A stretch of 64,000 nucleotides of DNA, taken from the NCBI GenBank assembly GCA_028285305.1, contig JANQPV010000013.1:62001-126000 (forward strand), in the 5' to 3' direction. This document shows, in pieces, positions 24,653-33,140 of the stretch (position 1 is the first letter of the stretch; each line of letters opens with the position of its first letter). Source of the DNA: Alphaproteobacteria bacterium. Lineage in GTDB: Bacteria > Pseudomonadota > Alphaproteobacteria > SMXP01. Below the pieces are notes generated by a model. It saw only the letters and a list, made by a program, of their open reading frames with translations. It did not search any database and was not told the DNA's origin. The translations under genes and the position numbers were made by a program.

Positions 24653-24781
24653 CTAAATAACCAGCGAGGACGTGAATTGGTCGACGACAGCGGCCAGGGC
24701 CACGATTGTCACTGCAGCACTAAAAAGAGCGGCTGAAATCGTCATCGCACTCATTCTTTGTTCTTTAGAAATCGTTTTCAT
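24653..24781 (-). CDS. possible 42-residue single-span membrane peptide
   Basis: ATG 24781 has GGAGAG eight bases upstream. The product (MKTISKEQRMSAMTISAALF...) has a basic start and one membrane span of about 24 residues, followed by DQFTSSLVI. The longer 67-codon reading from 24,856 lacks support. It stands 27 bases before the 32-residue frame. Such short hydrophobic proteins are often missed; whether it is a regulator, a toxin-like peptide or a respiratory subunit is unknown. Confidence 0.45.
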   Translation of the reverse strand: MKTISKEQRMSAMTISAALFSAAVTIVALAAVVDQFTSSLVI

Positions 24782-24981
24782 CTTTCTCTCCAATGGGGCT
24801 TTGTTGTCTGGCCCTGTGTTCCTTAGCCATGTAGGAGCGGGCTGCATGAAAAACAATAAATAATTTCAAAAAAATTTACTGTTCACAAATTAGGGGCTGG
24901 CGAGCGAATTTCAAGAGCGAGATGGCAGGGTTGCGGCTGGGTAAAGGCTAGCGGCAGAAGTGCGTGGGAACGCTAGAAATG

Positions 24982-25569
24982 CTAGTTTGGAGAGCCTTCT
25001 GGAACCAGCCCATAGAGCATAAGCTCTATCACCCCCTCCAGCTCCCGCTCTAGTTCGTTTAGTGGCAACGCGCTCCATAGTTGCGGATACTTGAACTTCA
25101 TGGTGGCGCATTGGATCATCTCCGCCATCAAGTCGGCATCCTTGATCTTGAAGGCGCCGCTCAGATTGCCTTCGATCAGAATCTTCTTGATGATCTCCCG
25201 TTCCCTTGCCAGTTGATCATTGGCAAACGCGGGCCTTTCGTGCGCGATGATTTGCGCCATGTCGTGAATTTTGGGGTCGTCATCCAACAACGTAAATGTC
25301 TTGGACAAGCCCTGACGGAGATATGTCTGGAGTTTTTCAACCGGCGACAACGACGTATCGTCGGTCACTTCATGGCCTTCACGGATCAGATCGTTCATCC
25401 GCTTTGCGGCGATTTCCTCCGCAATATCCAATTTGCTCGGGAAATACCGATAAAGGTTTCCCGGTGACATCTTGCAGGCCGACGCGATCTCCGCCATCGT
25501 GGTCTTGCCATAACCATAATGTTCAAACAGATCCCGTGCCGCCTCTACGATTTGCTCGCGGACTGACAT
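24982..25569 (-). CDS. TetR-family regulator
   Basis: A 195-residue protein with the TetR helix-turn-helix at residues about 8-52 (VEAARDLFEHYGYGKTTMAEIASACKMSPGNLYRYFPSKLDIAEEI), followed by a helical ligand and dimer domain. It faces gpsA across a 192-base gap that holds an inverted repeat next to its start, so autoregulation is likely. The ligand is not readable. Confidence 0.88.
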   Translation of the reverse strand: MSVREQIVEAARDLFEHYGYGKTTMAEIASACKMSPGNLYRYFPSKLDIAEEIAAKRMNDLIREGHEVTDDTSLSPVEKLQTYLRQGLSKTFTLLDDDPKIHDMAQIIAHERPAFANDQLAREREIIKKILIEGNLSGAFKIKDADLMAEMIQCATMKFKYPQLWSALPLNELERELEGVIELMLYGLVPEGSPN

Positions 25570-25612
25570 GGTAGACGTTTCCTGATCTTATTATGTCTTT
25601 AGAATGGTTCAA

Positions 25613-25638
25613 AACACATAAATAATCAATGATGTGTT
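25613..25638. promoter_or_regulatory. inverted repeat, candidate TetR operator
   Basis: AACACAT and ATGTGTT face each other over 12 bases, 44 bases upstream of the TetR gene start. Size and place suit an operator for that regulator. Inferred. Confidence 0.4.
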
Positions 25639-25761
25639 CAGAGGTAATTGTTCACTTGCAGTCACTTTTTCAAAAACTCCGGGAGCGTGGCTTATCGGCA
25701 TCGTACTTGACGCGAGTACCGGCTGAGAGACCGCTTGGGCGGTTAGGGGGGTGGACCCAGA

Positions 25762-26778
25762 ATGTCGGCGTCTGAGGTCATCTCGGTGATCGGCGCAGGC
25801 GCTTGGGGCACGGCCCTTGGCTGCGTTCAGGCCAAGAAGCGCGATCAAACGGTGGTTCTGTGGGCGCGCGAGCCGGAAGTGGCCCAGTCCGTAAATGGGC
25901 AACATGAGAACGTGAGGTTCTTACCTGGCGTCAAGCTTCCCTCAAATCTCAAAGCAACGAACCGCTTGGAAGAAGCAACCTCTGCTGACCTGATCTTGAT
26001 CGTCGTGCCGGCTCAATTCCTGCGCTCGGTCGTAGGACAACTGGCTGGCGTCATTGCGCCGGGAACACCCCTTGTTCTTTGTGCCAAAGGGATCGAGGCA
26101 TCGACCCTTAGTCTGATGTCGCAGATCGCCAGCGAAGAATTATCCAAGAGCCATCCGTTTGCGGTTTTGTCAGGCCCCAGCTTTGCGTCCGAAGTGGCGA
26201 AGGGGCTCCCGACGGCGCTCACCCTGGCTTGTGCAGAAGAGGAACGGGGACGTGCAATCACGCATAGTCTTGGAACGCCGTATTTCCGACTGTACTACAC
26301 CGACGATGTGGTTGGTACACAGATGGGTGGAGCTGTCAAGAACGTGCTAGCCATCGCGTGCGGAATTGTCTACGGACGCGAACTCGGCGAAAACGCGCGG
26401 GCCTCGATCATTGCGCGAGGATATGCCGAATTGGAGCGTGTTGCAGTCGCCTGCGGCGGCCGCGCACCGACCGTCGCAGGCCTTTGCGGATTAGGAGATC
26501 TGATACTGACGTGCACAAGTCACCAGTCCCGAAATACGTCCCTAGGCGCAAGGCTGGGTCGAGGGGAAACACTAGACGAGATCCTGGGCAGCCGCTCGTC
26601 CGTCGCCGAAGGCGTCAAGACAGCCGAAGCCATAGTACGGCTTGCAGATCGGCACGGTATAGAACTGCCCATCTGCGAAGCCGTTCAGGCGATTCTTTCA
26701 AATGGCAAAGCCATTGAAGAGGCAATTACCGGACTCTTATCGCGTCCGTTCACGGATGAACGCACCAAAACAGCTTAA
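25762..26778 (+). CDS. gpsA: NAD(P)H-dependent glycerol-3-phosphate dehydrogenase
   Basis: A 338-residue protein making sn-glycerol 3-phosphate from dihydroxyacetone phosphate for phospholipid synthesis. Rossmann motif GAGAWGTALG at the N-terminus, VLSGPSFASEVAKGLPTA, and the catalytic Lys in GGAVKNVLAIACGIV are all present, as are GLCGLGDLILTC and SRNTSLGARLGRG. A GGGGGTGG precedes the ATG. The YciI-like gene follows 15 bases later, so they form one unit. Confidence 0.95.
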   Translation: MSASEVISVIGAGAWGTALGCVQAKKRDQTVVLWAREPEVAQSVNGQHENVRFLPGVKLPSNLKATNRLEEATSADLILIVVPAQFLRSVVGQLAGVIAPGTPLVLCAKGIEASTLSLMSQIASEELSKSHPFAVLSGPSFASEVAKGLPTALTLACAEEERGRAITHSLGTPYFRLYYTDDVVGTQMGGAVKNVLAIACGIVYGRELGENARASIIARGYAELERVAVACGGRAPTVAGLCGLGDLILTCTSHQSRNTSLGARLGRGETLDEILGSRSSVAEGVKTAEAIVRLADRHGIELPICEAVQAILSNGKAIEEAITGLLSRPFTDERTKTA

Positions 26779-26793
26779 CAGAGGAAATTGAAC

Positions 26794-27084
26794 ATGCATT
26801 ATGTCTTGTATTGTCTCGACAAACCGAATGCCCAAGAATTGCGATTGCAAACGCGGGGCGCTCATCTCGACTATGTCAAAGGATCGGGGGACCGTGTGCG
26901 TATCGGCGGTGCCTTGCTCGGCGAAGATGGAAAATCCATGGTCGGCAGCCTGATTGTTGTCGAAGCCGAGAGTCTGGAAGAAGTCGAAGCCTGGGCCAAG
27001 AACGATCCCTACCGGGAAGCCGGGGTTTTCGAGAGCGTAGACATCCGGCCTTGGAACTGGGCGATTGGAGCGCCGAAGGCGTAG
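26794..27084 (+). CDS. YciI-like protein
   Basis: A 96-residue protein of the YciI / dimeric alpha-beta barrel family: MHYVLYCLDKP, the conserved RGAHLDYVKG histidine, and VVEAESLEEVEAWAKNDPYREAGVFESVDIRPW. The family carries a His-Asp pair and has weak peroxidase or dehydrochlorinase-like members, but the physiological reaction is mostly unknown. ATG 26794 has GAGGAAAT upstream. The gpsA-yciI pairing is common in Alphaproteobacteria. Confidence 0.88.
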   Translation: MHYVLYCLDKPNAQELRLQTRGAHLDYVKGSGDRVRIGGALLGEDGKSMVGSLIVVEAESLEEVEAWAKNDPYREAGVFESVDIRPWNWAIGAPKA

Positions 27085-27096
27085 AGAGACCAGTTC

Positions 27097-27468
27097 GTGT
27101 TCGACCAAGACGAAAGCCAGCGTCCTGACCCCGGTACGCATCTGTGCGAACTCGGAGAGATCGCCGACGGCGGCGCGAAGGGCTTTCAATGGGGGGAGGG
27201 AGCCTCCGCCTACCGCATATTCCTGGTGCGGCAGAAAGATCGGGTTTGGGCCTACATAGACACTTGTCCTCATCTGGGTACGCCGCTCGCATATCTTCCC
27301 AACCGATTTCTGTCAGAAGACGGCAGCCAGATCGTGTGTTCCACCCACGGCGCCCGGTTCCGGCCGCAAGATGGCTATTGTGTGAGCGGGCCATGTGAAG
27401 GCAAGTCTCTGAGGCCGTTTCCCATTGAGATGGCGGATGATAAAATCAGTGTAGGACAGAAAATATGA
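27097..27468 (+). CDS. Rieske-type [2Fe-2S] ferredoxin-like protein
   Basis: A 123-residue protein with one Rieske domain: the cluster ligands are in CPHLG (Cys and His, about residues 57-59) and CSTHG (Cys and His, about 82-85). The domain is free-standing, without an oxygenase alpha subunit nearby, so a small electron carrier is the best reading. It starts at GTG, 12 bases after the YciI gene, and overlaps the NTF2-like gene by four bases. The redox partner is unknown. Confidence 0.85.
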   Translation: MFDQDESQRPDPGTHLCELGEIADGGAKGFQWGEGASAYRIFLVRQKDRVWAYIDTCPHLGTPLAYLPNRFLSEDGSQIVCSTHGARFRPQDGYCVSGPCEGKSLRPFPIEMADDKISVGQKI

Positions 27469-27833
27469 AGACACTGGACGTAGCGAGAGCGTATATGGAC
27501 GCGGTGAACAAAGGCGACGAGGAAGCCGCCAGAGCAGTTCTTTCGCCAAACGCTGAGATCTGGCACAATTTCGACAATGTCACTCAAACCGTTGATCAAA
27601 ATATGAAGCTGATGGCCTGGATGGTCCGCCAATCCAAGACGCGTGAGTACGAAGTGACGCACTTGGAGGAGATTGAAGGCGGCTATCTTCAGCAACACGT
27701 CCTGCGAATGACGAACGCAACCGGTGACAAGATCGAAATGCCTGCGTGTGTCATCGTTAAAGTCGTGGGCGGAAAGATCACCCGCATCGAAGAATATCTG
27801 GATCCTGCACCAGCCAGAAAGCTACGCAGTTAA
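27465..27833 (+). CDS. NTF2-like (SnoaL-type) protein
   Basis: A 122-residue protein with the NTF2-like cone fold: LDVARAYMDAVNKGDEEAARAVLSPNAEIWHN at the start and VVGGKITRIEEYLDPA at the end. Members are isomerases, cyclases or binding proteins; no decisive catalytic residue can be read. It overlaps the Rieske gene (ATGA) and ends four bases into the convergent TetR gene. Confidence 0.8.
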   Translation: MKTLDVARAYMDAVNKGDEEAARAVLSPNAEIWHNFDNVTQTVDQNMKLMAWMVRQSKTREYEVTHLEEIEGGYLQQHVLRMTNATGDKIEMPACVIVKVVGGKITRIEEYLDPAPARKLRS

Positions 27834-28492
27834 GAACTGTAGGCCCGCATAAATACTGTGACGGCGTTGGAGGCGTGCTGTCTAATCTTCTTATCTGTCA
27901 TCGCAGGGTCAATGCCCAAGACCACCCGCATAAATGCAGTGCCAATCAATAGATCCAAAAAGTGTTCCGCCGCCTGACGAGCATCCGAGATGTTGAGACT
28001 CGACTGCTCATGGATAAGCTGGAGCATGTCGCTAACACGGTTAATCACCTGGATAGAGCTGAATTCATAAAAGCGGCCTGCAAGTTCGGGAAACCGGTGA
28101 GATTCGGCAATAACGATCCTGTAGAGTGCGAGGGGGGTTTCCGACATTGCCAGCCTTAAAATCTCAACGGCGGAACCGAGGAGTTGATGTGCTGCGTTCT
28201 CTCCGATTGCGGCTGGCACGTCGAGCGCCGGCCAGAACCGGGCCAGCTGGGCGTGCATAACATCGATGAACAACTGCTCTTTGCTTTCATAGTAGTTGTA
28301 CAGCGTGCGCTTCGAAACGCCGGCGACCTCCACCACGTTATCCATGCTCACGCCTGCAAATCCATGGGCAAGAAAGAGCTGGGTCGCTGCTTCGACAATC
28401 TGGTCAGTCTTTTCTCTTTTGCGGCGCTCCCAACCGGACTCCTCCAAATCTTCGGCGGGCTTTTTGGCAGACTTAGGCATTTTTGCGATCAA
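27830..28492 (-). CDS. TetR/AcrR-family regulator of the EmrAB pump
   Basis: A 220-residue protein with a Lys-rich start and TetR helix-turn-helix at about residues 25-75 (QIVEAATQLFLAHGFAGVSMDNVVEVAGVSKRTLYNYYESKEQLFIDV). The C-terminal domain is of the AcrR type. It is divergent from emrA/emrB with 66 bases between, which contain a clear inverted repeat, so it most likely represses the pump operon and itself. Confidence 0.88.
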   Translation of the reverse strand: MIAKMPKSAKKPAEDLEESGWERRKREKTDQIVEAATQLFLAHGFAGVSMDNVVEVAGVSKRTLYNYYESKEQLFIDVMHAQLARFWPALDVPAAIGENAAHQLLGSAVEILRLAMSETPLALYRIVIAESHRFPELAGRFYEFSSIQVINRVSDMLQLIHEQSSLNISDARQAAEHFLDLLIGTAFMRVVLGIDPAMTDKKIRQHASNAVTVFMRAYSS

Positions 28493-28501
28493 TGTTGTTG
28501 A

Positions 28502-28535
28502 TTTAGTAAACTGTACGGTGTATTCTATTACTAAA
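28502..28535. promoter_or_regulatory. operator-like inverted repeat between TetR and emrA
   Basis: TTTAGTAA and TTACTAAA face each other over 18 bases, in the middle of the 66-base divergent promoter. Binding here would cover both promoters. The match of site and neighbouring TetR gene is good; binding is inferred. Confidence 0.6.
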
Positions 28536-28558
28536 CCGCAAAGGAATACAAGGCCAGA

Positions 28559-29710
28559 ATGGACGCCAGAACCCCCGAAGACGAAATACCGGCATCCAAC
28601 GCAGACGCACAGCGCGAAACCGGCGCGGGCGACAACGCGCCCGGCAGCTCTCTTTTGCGCAATGCCGCTCTGGCTGTTGGTGCGCTCATCGTGGCGGCAG
28701 CAGGTGTCGTGTACGGACTAGAGTGGTGGACAACGGGGCGCTTCGTCGAAAGCACAAACAACGCCTACGTACGGGGCGAAATCACACCGATCAGCCCGCG
28801 CGTGTCCGGGTATGTGACCGAGCTGCTTGTGTCCGACAACGAACAAGTGGACAAGGGCGACGTTCTTCTCAAGATAGAAGACGACGAGCACATTCAACAA
28901 ATCGCCGGTTTGGAAGCGGAGATTGAGCGGCTCAATTCGGAAGTGTCTGTCCTCGAGGGCCGCAAATCTCTGCAATCCTACATGGTGCAGCAAGCAGGGG
29001 CTGAAGTTGCAATTGCGGAGGCGGAGCGAGACCGAGCGGCGGCGGAACTGGAGCGGTCGAAACGGCTCAGCCGATCCGGCAACACAAGCGCTCAAACCCA
29101 TGAGTTGAACATTGCCGCTCATTCAAGAGCCTTGGGCGAAATCGCCCGGTCCAATGCCCGGCTGCAAGCGGCAAGTACACAAATTACGATTCTGGAAGCA
29201 GAGGAAAAAAAGCTCGGCGCCTTATTGCGAAAAGCTGAGGCGGAATTGAACATTCTCAAGATCCGCTTGGATGACACAATCATTCGTGCACCTGTAGCGG
29301 GGGTTGTGGGCAATCGCTCCGTCCGCACGGGCCAATTGGTCGAGCCCGGACGGTTTCTGATGGCCATTGTCCCACTCGACGGTGTTTGGATTGAAGGGAA
29401 CTTTAAGGAAACCCAGCTCACACGCTTTGAGGAGGGCCTGCCTGTCGACATCAAGGTGGATACATTCCCGAACGCCAAAATTGTCGGAACGGTATCAGGC
29501 CTGTCCCCGGCAAGCGGCGCTGAATTTAGCATTCTTCCGCCTCAAAATGCGACGGGAAACTTCACTAAAATCGTCCAACGCATCCCCGTCAAGATCAGCA
29601 TAGATCCGAACAATCCCGTCAGCGGGCGCCTCATTCCGGGCATGTCCTGCACAGTCAAAGTCGACACGAAAGCAGGATCGCAAAGTCGCGTCGCAGCCAC
29701 GCGCTACTGA
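28559..29710 (+). CDS. emrA: EmrA/HlyD-type membrane fusion protein
   Basis: A 383-residue periplasmic adaptor of an MFS multidrug pump. A charged cytoplasmic start is followed by one membrane span (about 37-60), the lipoyl half-motif ITPISPRVSGYVTELLVSDNEQVDKGDVLLKI, a long coiled-coil hairpin (about 115-235) and DTIIRAPVAGVVGNRSVRTGQLVEPG. The order is that of EmrA rather than of an RND adaptor, since it lacks a lipobox. emrB follows 16 bases later. Confidence 0.92.
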   Translation: MDARTPEDEIPASNADAQRETGAGDNAPGSSLLRNAALAVGALIVAAAGVVYGLEWWTTGRFVESTNNAYVRGEITPISPRVSGYVTELLVSDNEQVDKGDVLLKIEDDEHIQQIAGLEAEIERLNSEVSVLEGRKSLQSYMVQQAGAEVAIAEAERDRAAAELERSKRLSRSGNTSAQTHELNIAAHSRALGEIARSNARLQAASTQITILEAEEKKLGALLRKAEAELNILKIRLDDTIIRAPVAGVVGNRSVRTGQLVEPGRFLMAIVPLDGVWIEGNFKETQLTRFEEGLPVDIKVDTFPNAKIVGTVSGLSPASGAEFSILPPQNATGNFTKIVQRIPVKISIDPNNPVSGRLIPGMSCTVKVDTKAGSQSRVAATRY

Positions 29711-29726
29711 ACAGCTTCTCAAACTC

Positions 29727-31319
29727 ATGGCTGCCATTGACACAATTCCAACGTCGCAACCGGAAGAACCTGCTCTCACCCTAAACCAATACTTGGCGTT
29801 CGGTGCGCTGGTGTTGGGAGCGTTCTTGGCCGTCATCGACATTCAAATTGTCGCAAGCTCCATCGGCTCTATCAGCGCATCGCTTGGGGCCACTCTGGAA
29901 GAAGTCGCTTGGGTTCAATCGGCCTACCTAACCGCAGAGATTATCGTTATTCCCATCACGGCCTGGCTGACTTTGACGTTCTCGACACGGAACGTTGTCA
30001 TAGCGGCGATACTCGGATTTGTTGCCGCAAGCTTGGGATGCGCTCTCGCCTGGGACCTTTCCTCTATGGTCGTCTTTCGCGTCATACAGGGCCTGTTCGG
30101 CGGGATGCTCATTCCCATCGTCATGACCGCCGTCTACGTCATTTTACCACCTGGGCGCCAGGCGAGCGGGATCGCTGCCGTTGGATTCGTTCTCTTATTT
30201 TCCCAGGCGATTGGCCCGGCCCTTGGCGGTTGGATCACAGACACCTTGTCTTGGCACTGGCTCTTTCTGCTCAATATCCCGGCCGGCCTGCTCATCGCCA
30301 TAGCCGCATACTTCACCATCAATTTCGACAAACCGAACTATTCGCTGATCAAAACGATCGACATATGGGGGCTGCTGCTTATTGCGCTCTTTCTGGGGTG
30401 CGGCGAATTCGTCCTGAAGGAAGGAACGAAATACGATTGGTTCGAGTCGACCCTCATTTCACAGCTGTTCTTCGTTTCAATCGTATCATTTTTGCTGTTG
30501 ATATGGCGGGAACTGTCGATCGAGAATCCGGTGGTCGATTTGCGACTCTTCCGGAACATGCAGTTTTCGCTTGCCTGCACATTGGCCTTATTTATCGGCA
30601 TTATTCAGTTTGGGCAGATCTTCCTGATTCCCGCCATTTTGAGCTCTATCCGCGGATTCAACGCCATGCAAATCGGATCGGTCATGATGGTGTTAGGAGT
30701 CTTTTCTTTAATCGGGGCCTTGGCGGCTGCTGCACTAGAAAAACGTATTGGCGTACGGACCATGGCGGCGATGGGGTTTAGTTTAATGGTTGTGGGCATG
30801 TGGGTCGATCAAGATATGACCCACGTTGTTGGCCACGATCAGTTGTTCTTGGGACAAGCCATCAGAGGGTTAGGTCTGATGCTGATGTTCTTGCCGCTTT
30901 CCACCGTAGCGCTGGGACACCTCAAAGAGCATCAAATCAGCCACGGCAGCGGCTTCTTTAATCTTACGCGGAATTTGGGTGGCGCGATCGGACTATCACT
31001 CGTCACCTGGATGATGCAGACCCGGCAAGACCATCACTACCATAGAATAAGTGAAGCTGTGACGCAGGGCCGATCAGCCTATGACACGGTAACGGAAATT
31101 CCGGCGCCCGACATGCAACTGGGTCAAATCTTGCCCGACCTGTCGATCGCACAAATGGCGACCACCGAGATGGCGACACGTCTCGCCGAGCGAGAAGCGC
31201 TCATTATGACGTATAATGATGTCTGGATATTCCTCACCTTCGTCGCGGCTGCGTCGTTCCTCTTGGTCCCCTTCATGAAAAAACCCGCTGCCGGTGCGGC
31301 AGCGGGTGGGGTGCACTAA
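29727..31319 (+). CDS. emrB: EmrB-type MFS drug exporter (DHA2, 14 TM)
   Basis: A 530-residue permease with about 14 membrane helices, expelling lipophilic compounds by proton antiport together with EmrA. Typical features are AVIDIQIVASSIGSI in TM1, the VAWVQSAYLTAEIIVIP stretch, ALGGWITDTLSWHWLFLLNIPAG (motif C region) and FNLTRNLGGAIGLSLVTW. It needs a TolC-like outer-membrane channel, which is not in the window. Its last codons contain a terminator that works on the opposite strand. Confidence 0.93.
   Translation: MAAIDTIPTSQPEEPALTLNQYLAFGALVLGAFLAVIDIQIVASSIGSISASLGATLEEVAWVQSAYLTAEIIVIPITAWLTLTFSTRNVVIAAILGFVAASLGCALAWDLSSMVVFRVIQGLFGGMLIPIVMTAVYVILPPGRQASGIAAVGFVLLFSQAIGPALGGWITDTLSWHWLFLLNIPAGLLIAIAAYFTINFDKPNYSLIKTIDIWGLLLIALFLGCGEFVLKEGTKYDWFESTLISQLFFVSIVSFLLLIWRELSIENPVVDLRLFRNMQFSLACTLALFIGIIQFGQIFLIPAILSSIRGFNAMQIGSVMMVLGVFSLIGALAAAALEKRIGVRTMAAMGFSLMVVGMWVDQDMTHVVGHDQLFLGQAIRGLGLMLMFLPLSTVALGHLKEHQISHGSGFFNLTRNLGGAIGLSLVTWMMQTRQDHHYHRISEAVTQGRSAYDTVTEIPAPDMQLGQILPDLSIAQMATTEMATRLAEREALIMTYNDVWIFLTFVAAASFLLVPFMKKPAAGAAAGGVH
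31282..31307 (-). terminator. intrinsic terminator of tadG inside the emrB coding end
   Basis: On the minus strand ACCCGCTGCC-GCACC-GGCAGCGGGT is followed directly by TTTTTT. The perfect 10-base stem and T run form a textbook terminator 32 bases after the tadG stop, and it lies within the last 13 codons of emrB. Confidence 0.85.
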
Positions 31320-31338
31320 AGTGCGATGAGGAATCTAT

Positions 31339-32679
31339 TTACTTGAGCAATGCGACTGCGTCGCTCTCCCCGAGGCCGCCTTGGCACGACGAGAAGTCGG
31401 CGATCATGTCGATTTCTGTACTTGTAGACAGGGAAACAGTGTCGGCCACAAGCGACGTACAATTGTCGGAGGCAAAGAGGTTAGCAGCGGCATTCGACTC
31501 AAATCGTCCGTTCGGGAAGTAAAGAGATCCGTCTAAGACACTGCTGATACCGCTATTAATCGTATGAGTTAAGCCTTGATTTCGGGCTTCCATGAAAAGA
31601 ATGCCTTCATACGGGCCGCTTTCAGGCGCCGTCACATCAACGCTGCTGTTGGCGTCAAAGTCCAAATAAGCCCCATTGTCGAGAAAGAACGTGACACCCG
31701 TGCCGACGATTCTAGAGCCCCCGTTGAGCACGAACGGCCCACCGTCGATCACATACACGCCGGGAGCAAATCGAACGCTAGAGCCGTTGGTAATCGATAG
31801 CCCATTACAATAGACGTACTCGCCGGCGCCAGCGGTCACATCATAATAGCCGTCCGAATCACCACCACCGTCATCATCGTCATCGCCGCCACCCGTCCAG
31901 TTTTGGGTGAGATTGTTGTAATTTGCGCTTGTTTCATCGCACCCTGAATGGGGCGGCTCGCTCACACCGGAAAAGGGGTCGTCGCGGCAGTCTGAATACG
32001 TTCGGGTTTCAGGATAGATGTCGCTGGTTCCAGCTGTCGTAAACCCGCCCCCGATGCAAACATGACCGGCATCGGTGATTTGAGAGTCCCCGTCCAAATA
32101 GAGCGCTTCCGTATCCGTCGAACGGACATGCAAGGCACAGTCAGCCAGGTCGACATCAGCATTTCCAAGCAGTTGCATGGCCCGCGGAGCATCGGGACTG
32201 GTCGCGATGATACACGGTGGCTCTGACGGCGGTGATGCGATCGCTGAGGCGGAGATCTCAAAATACTCAAAACCGAAAGCGCCCGAAAAGAAAGAGGGGA
32301 CGGCATTGCTGTTGTCACCCGAAAGTTCGGCGGTAACTTCAACGGCATTATACGGCGTCTGGTTGGCCGTAAAGATCTTGGTATCCTTGTCCCACTGGCC
32401 GAAGACAATATTGTCATCTGGAACGACATCGCCAAACTTTGCTGGATCCATGTTGCGCTCAGCATAAAGATTAGCATTGGCGCGCGCCTGAGTAAGGTTC
32501 GGCATAACGCTCGCAGCGGAAAGAGCGGCGGCTTCCGCAGCCGAATGCAGGTAAGACTTTGTGCGGTAGGCGTAGGTAAAGTCGATCGCCAGACCGGCAA
32601 GCCCAATGGTCGTGAAAATGATCCCGGCAACAAGCGGCAGGGCCGTTCCACTTTGATCGGAAAGAAAACGTCTCAACAT
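31339..32679 (-). CDS. TadG-like pilus-assembly/surface protein
   Basis: A 446-residue protein with the TadE/TadG-type N-terminal segment DQSGTALPLVAGIIFTTIGLAGLAIDF, a pseudopilin-like membrane anchor, then a long extracytoplasmic part with many Asn, Ser and Gly residues. It includes a GGGDDDDDGGGDSDG linker at about residues 263-277. The second half is of the DUF2134-like/TadG beta-rich type. It follows a TadE-like gene by eight bases. The rest of a Tad pilus locus (prepilin, CpaF, TadBC) is not in the window, so these two may act with a system elsewhere. Confidence 0.8.
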   Translation of the reverse strand: MLRRFLSDQSGTALPLVAGIIFTTIGLAGLAIDFTYAYRTKSYLHSAAEAAALSAASVMPNLTQARANANLYAERNMDPAKFGDVVPDDNIVFGQWDKDTKIFTANQTPYNAVEVTAELSGDNSNAVPSFFSGAFGFEYFEISASAIASPPSEPPCIIATSPDAPRAMQLLGNADVDLADCALHVRSTDTEALYLDGDSQITDAGHVCIGGGFTTAGTSDIYPETRTYSDCRDDPFSGVSEPPHSGCDETSANYNNLTQNWTGGGDDDDDGGGDSDGYYDVTAGAGEYVYCNGLSITNGSSVRFAPGVYVIDGGPFVLNGGSRIVGTGVTFFLDNGAYLDFDANSSVDVTAPESGPYEGILFMEARNQGLTHTINSGISSVLDGSLYFPNGRFESNAAANLFASDNCTSLVADTVSLSTSTEIDMIADFSSCQGGLGESDAVALLK

Positions 32680-32687
32680 CGTGTGAT

Positions 32688-33140
32688 CTACGTCCAGTTC
32701 TTCCGCATGGTCGACGTGATCTCCAGGCTATCGGGAGAGAGGATGCCGAGCGGTGTAAGTTGATCCATGTTGGCGCTGGAGACGGTAACCGTCACAACCA
32801 CATCTTGGTTTGTAGAGTTCTCCGTGGCCGGCGAGGTAACACTGACTGACATGGGTACATTAAAGATGTCGGCGAGGCGGTCCGTGACATATGTCTCCGC
32901 CTCCGTTTCGGTCATCAGACCCAAGGCCACATTGCGGCTGGCTTCCCGGGAAACATGGGTCATCTGATCTTGCGCGAAAAAGACCACGCCAGCTTCCCAG
33001 ACACCGAGGGTCAGCATAAAGAGCATAGGAAGAATGAGAGCGAACTCGACAGCGGCCGTGCCCTTTTTGTCCCGGGCAGGTCTAACAACGAGCTGACGAT
33101 AAGCTCTAAAGAGATCTAATCGAGAAAATACCGGTTTCAT
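32688..33140 (-). CDS. TadE-like minor pseudopilin
   Basis: A 150-residue protein with the TadE signature GTAAVEFALILPMLFMLTLGVWEAG, including the Glu of the processed pilin-like helix, followed by DQMTHVSREASRNVALG and a beta-rich domain. ATG 33140 is chosen because GAGGTG lies just upstream; a longer frame from 33,224 lacks this. It heads the tadE-tadG unit. Confidence 0.85.
   Translation of the reverse strand: MKPVFSRLDLFRAYRQLVVRPARDKKGTAAVEFALILPMLFMLTLGVWEAGVVFFAQDQMTHVSREASRNVALGLMTETEAETYVTDRLADIFNVPMSVSVTSPATENSTNQDVVVTVTVSSANMDQLTPLGILSPDSLEITSTMRKNWT

Noticed and set aside
26876-27394. 172-codon minus-strand frame
   Set aside because: Arg-rich antisense of the YciI and Rieske genes.
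29909-30781. 290-codon frame inside emrB
   Set aside because: Arg/His/Cys-rich shadow of the well-supported EmrB frame.
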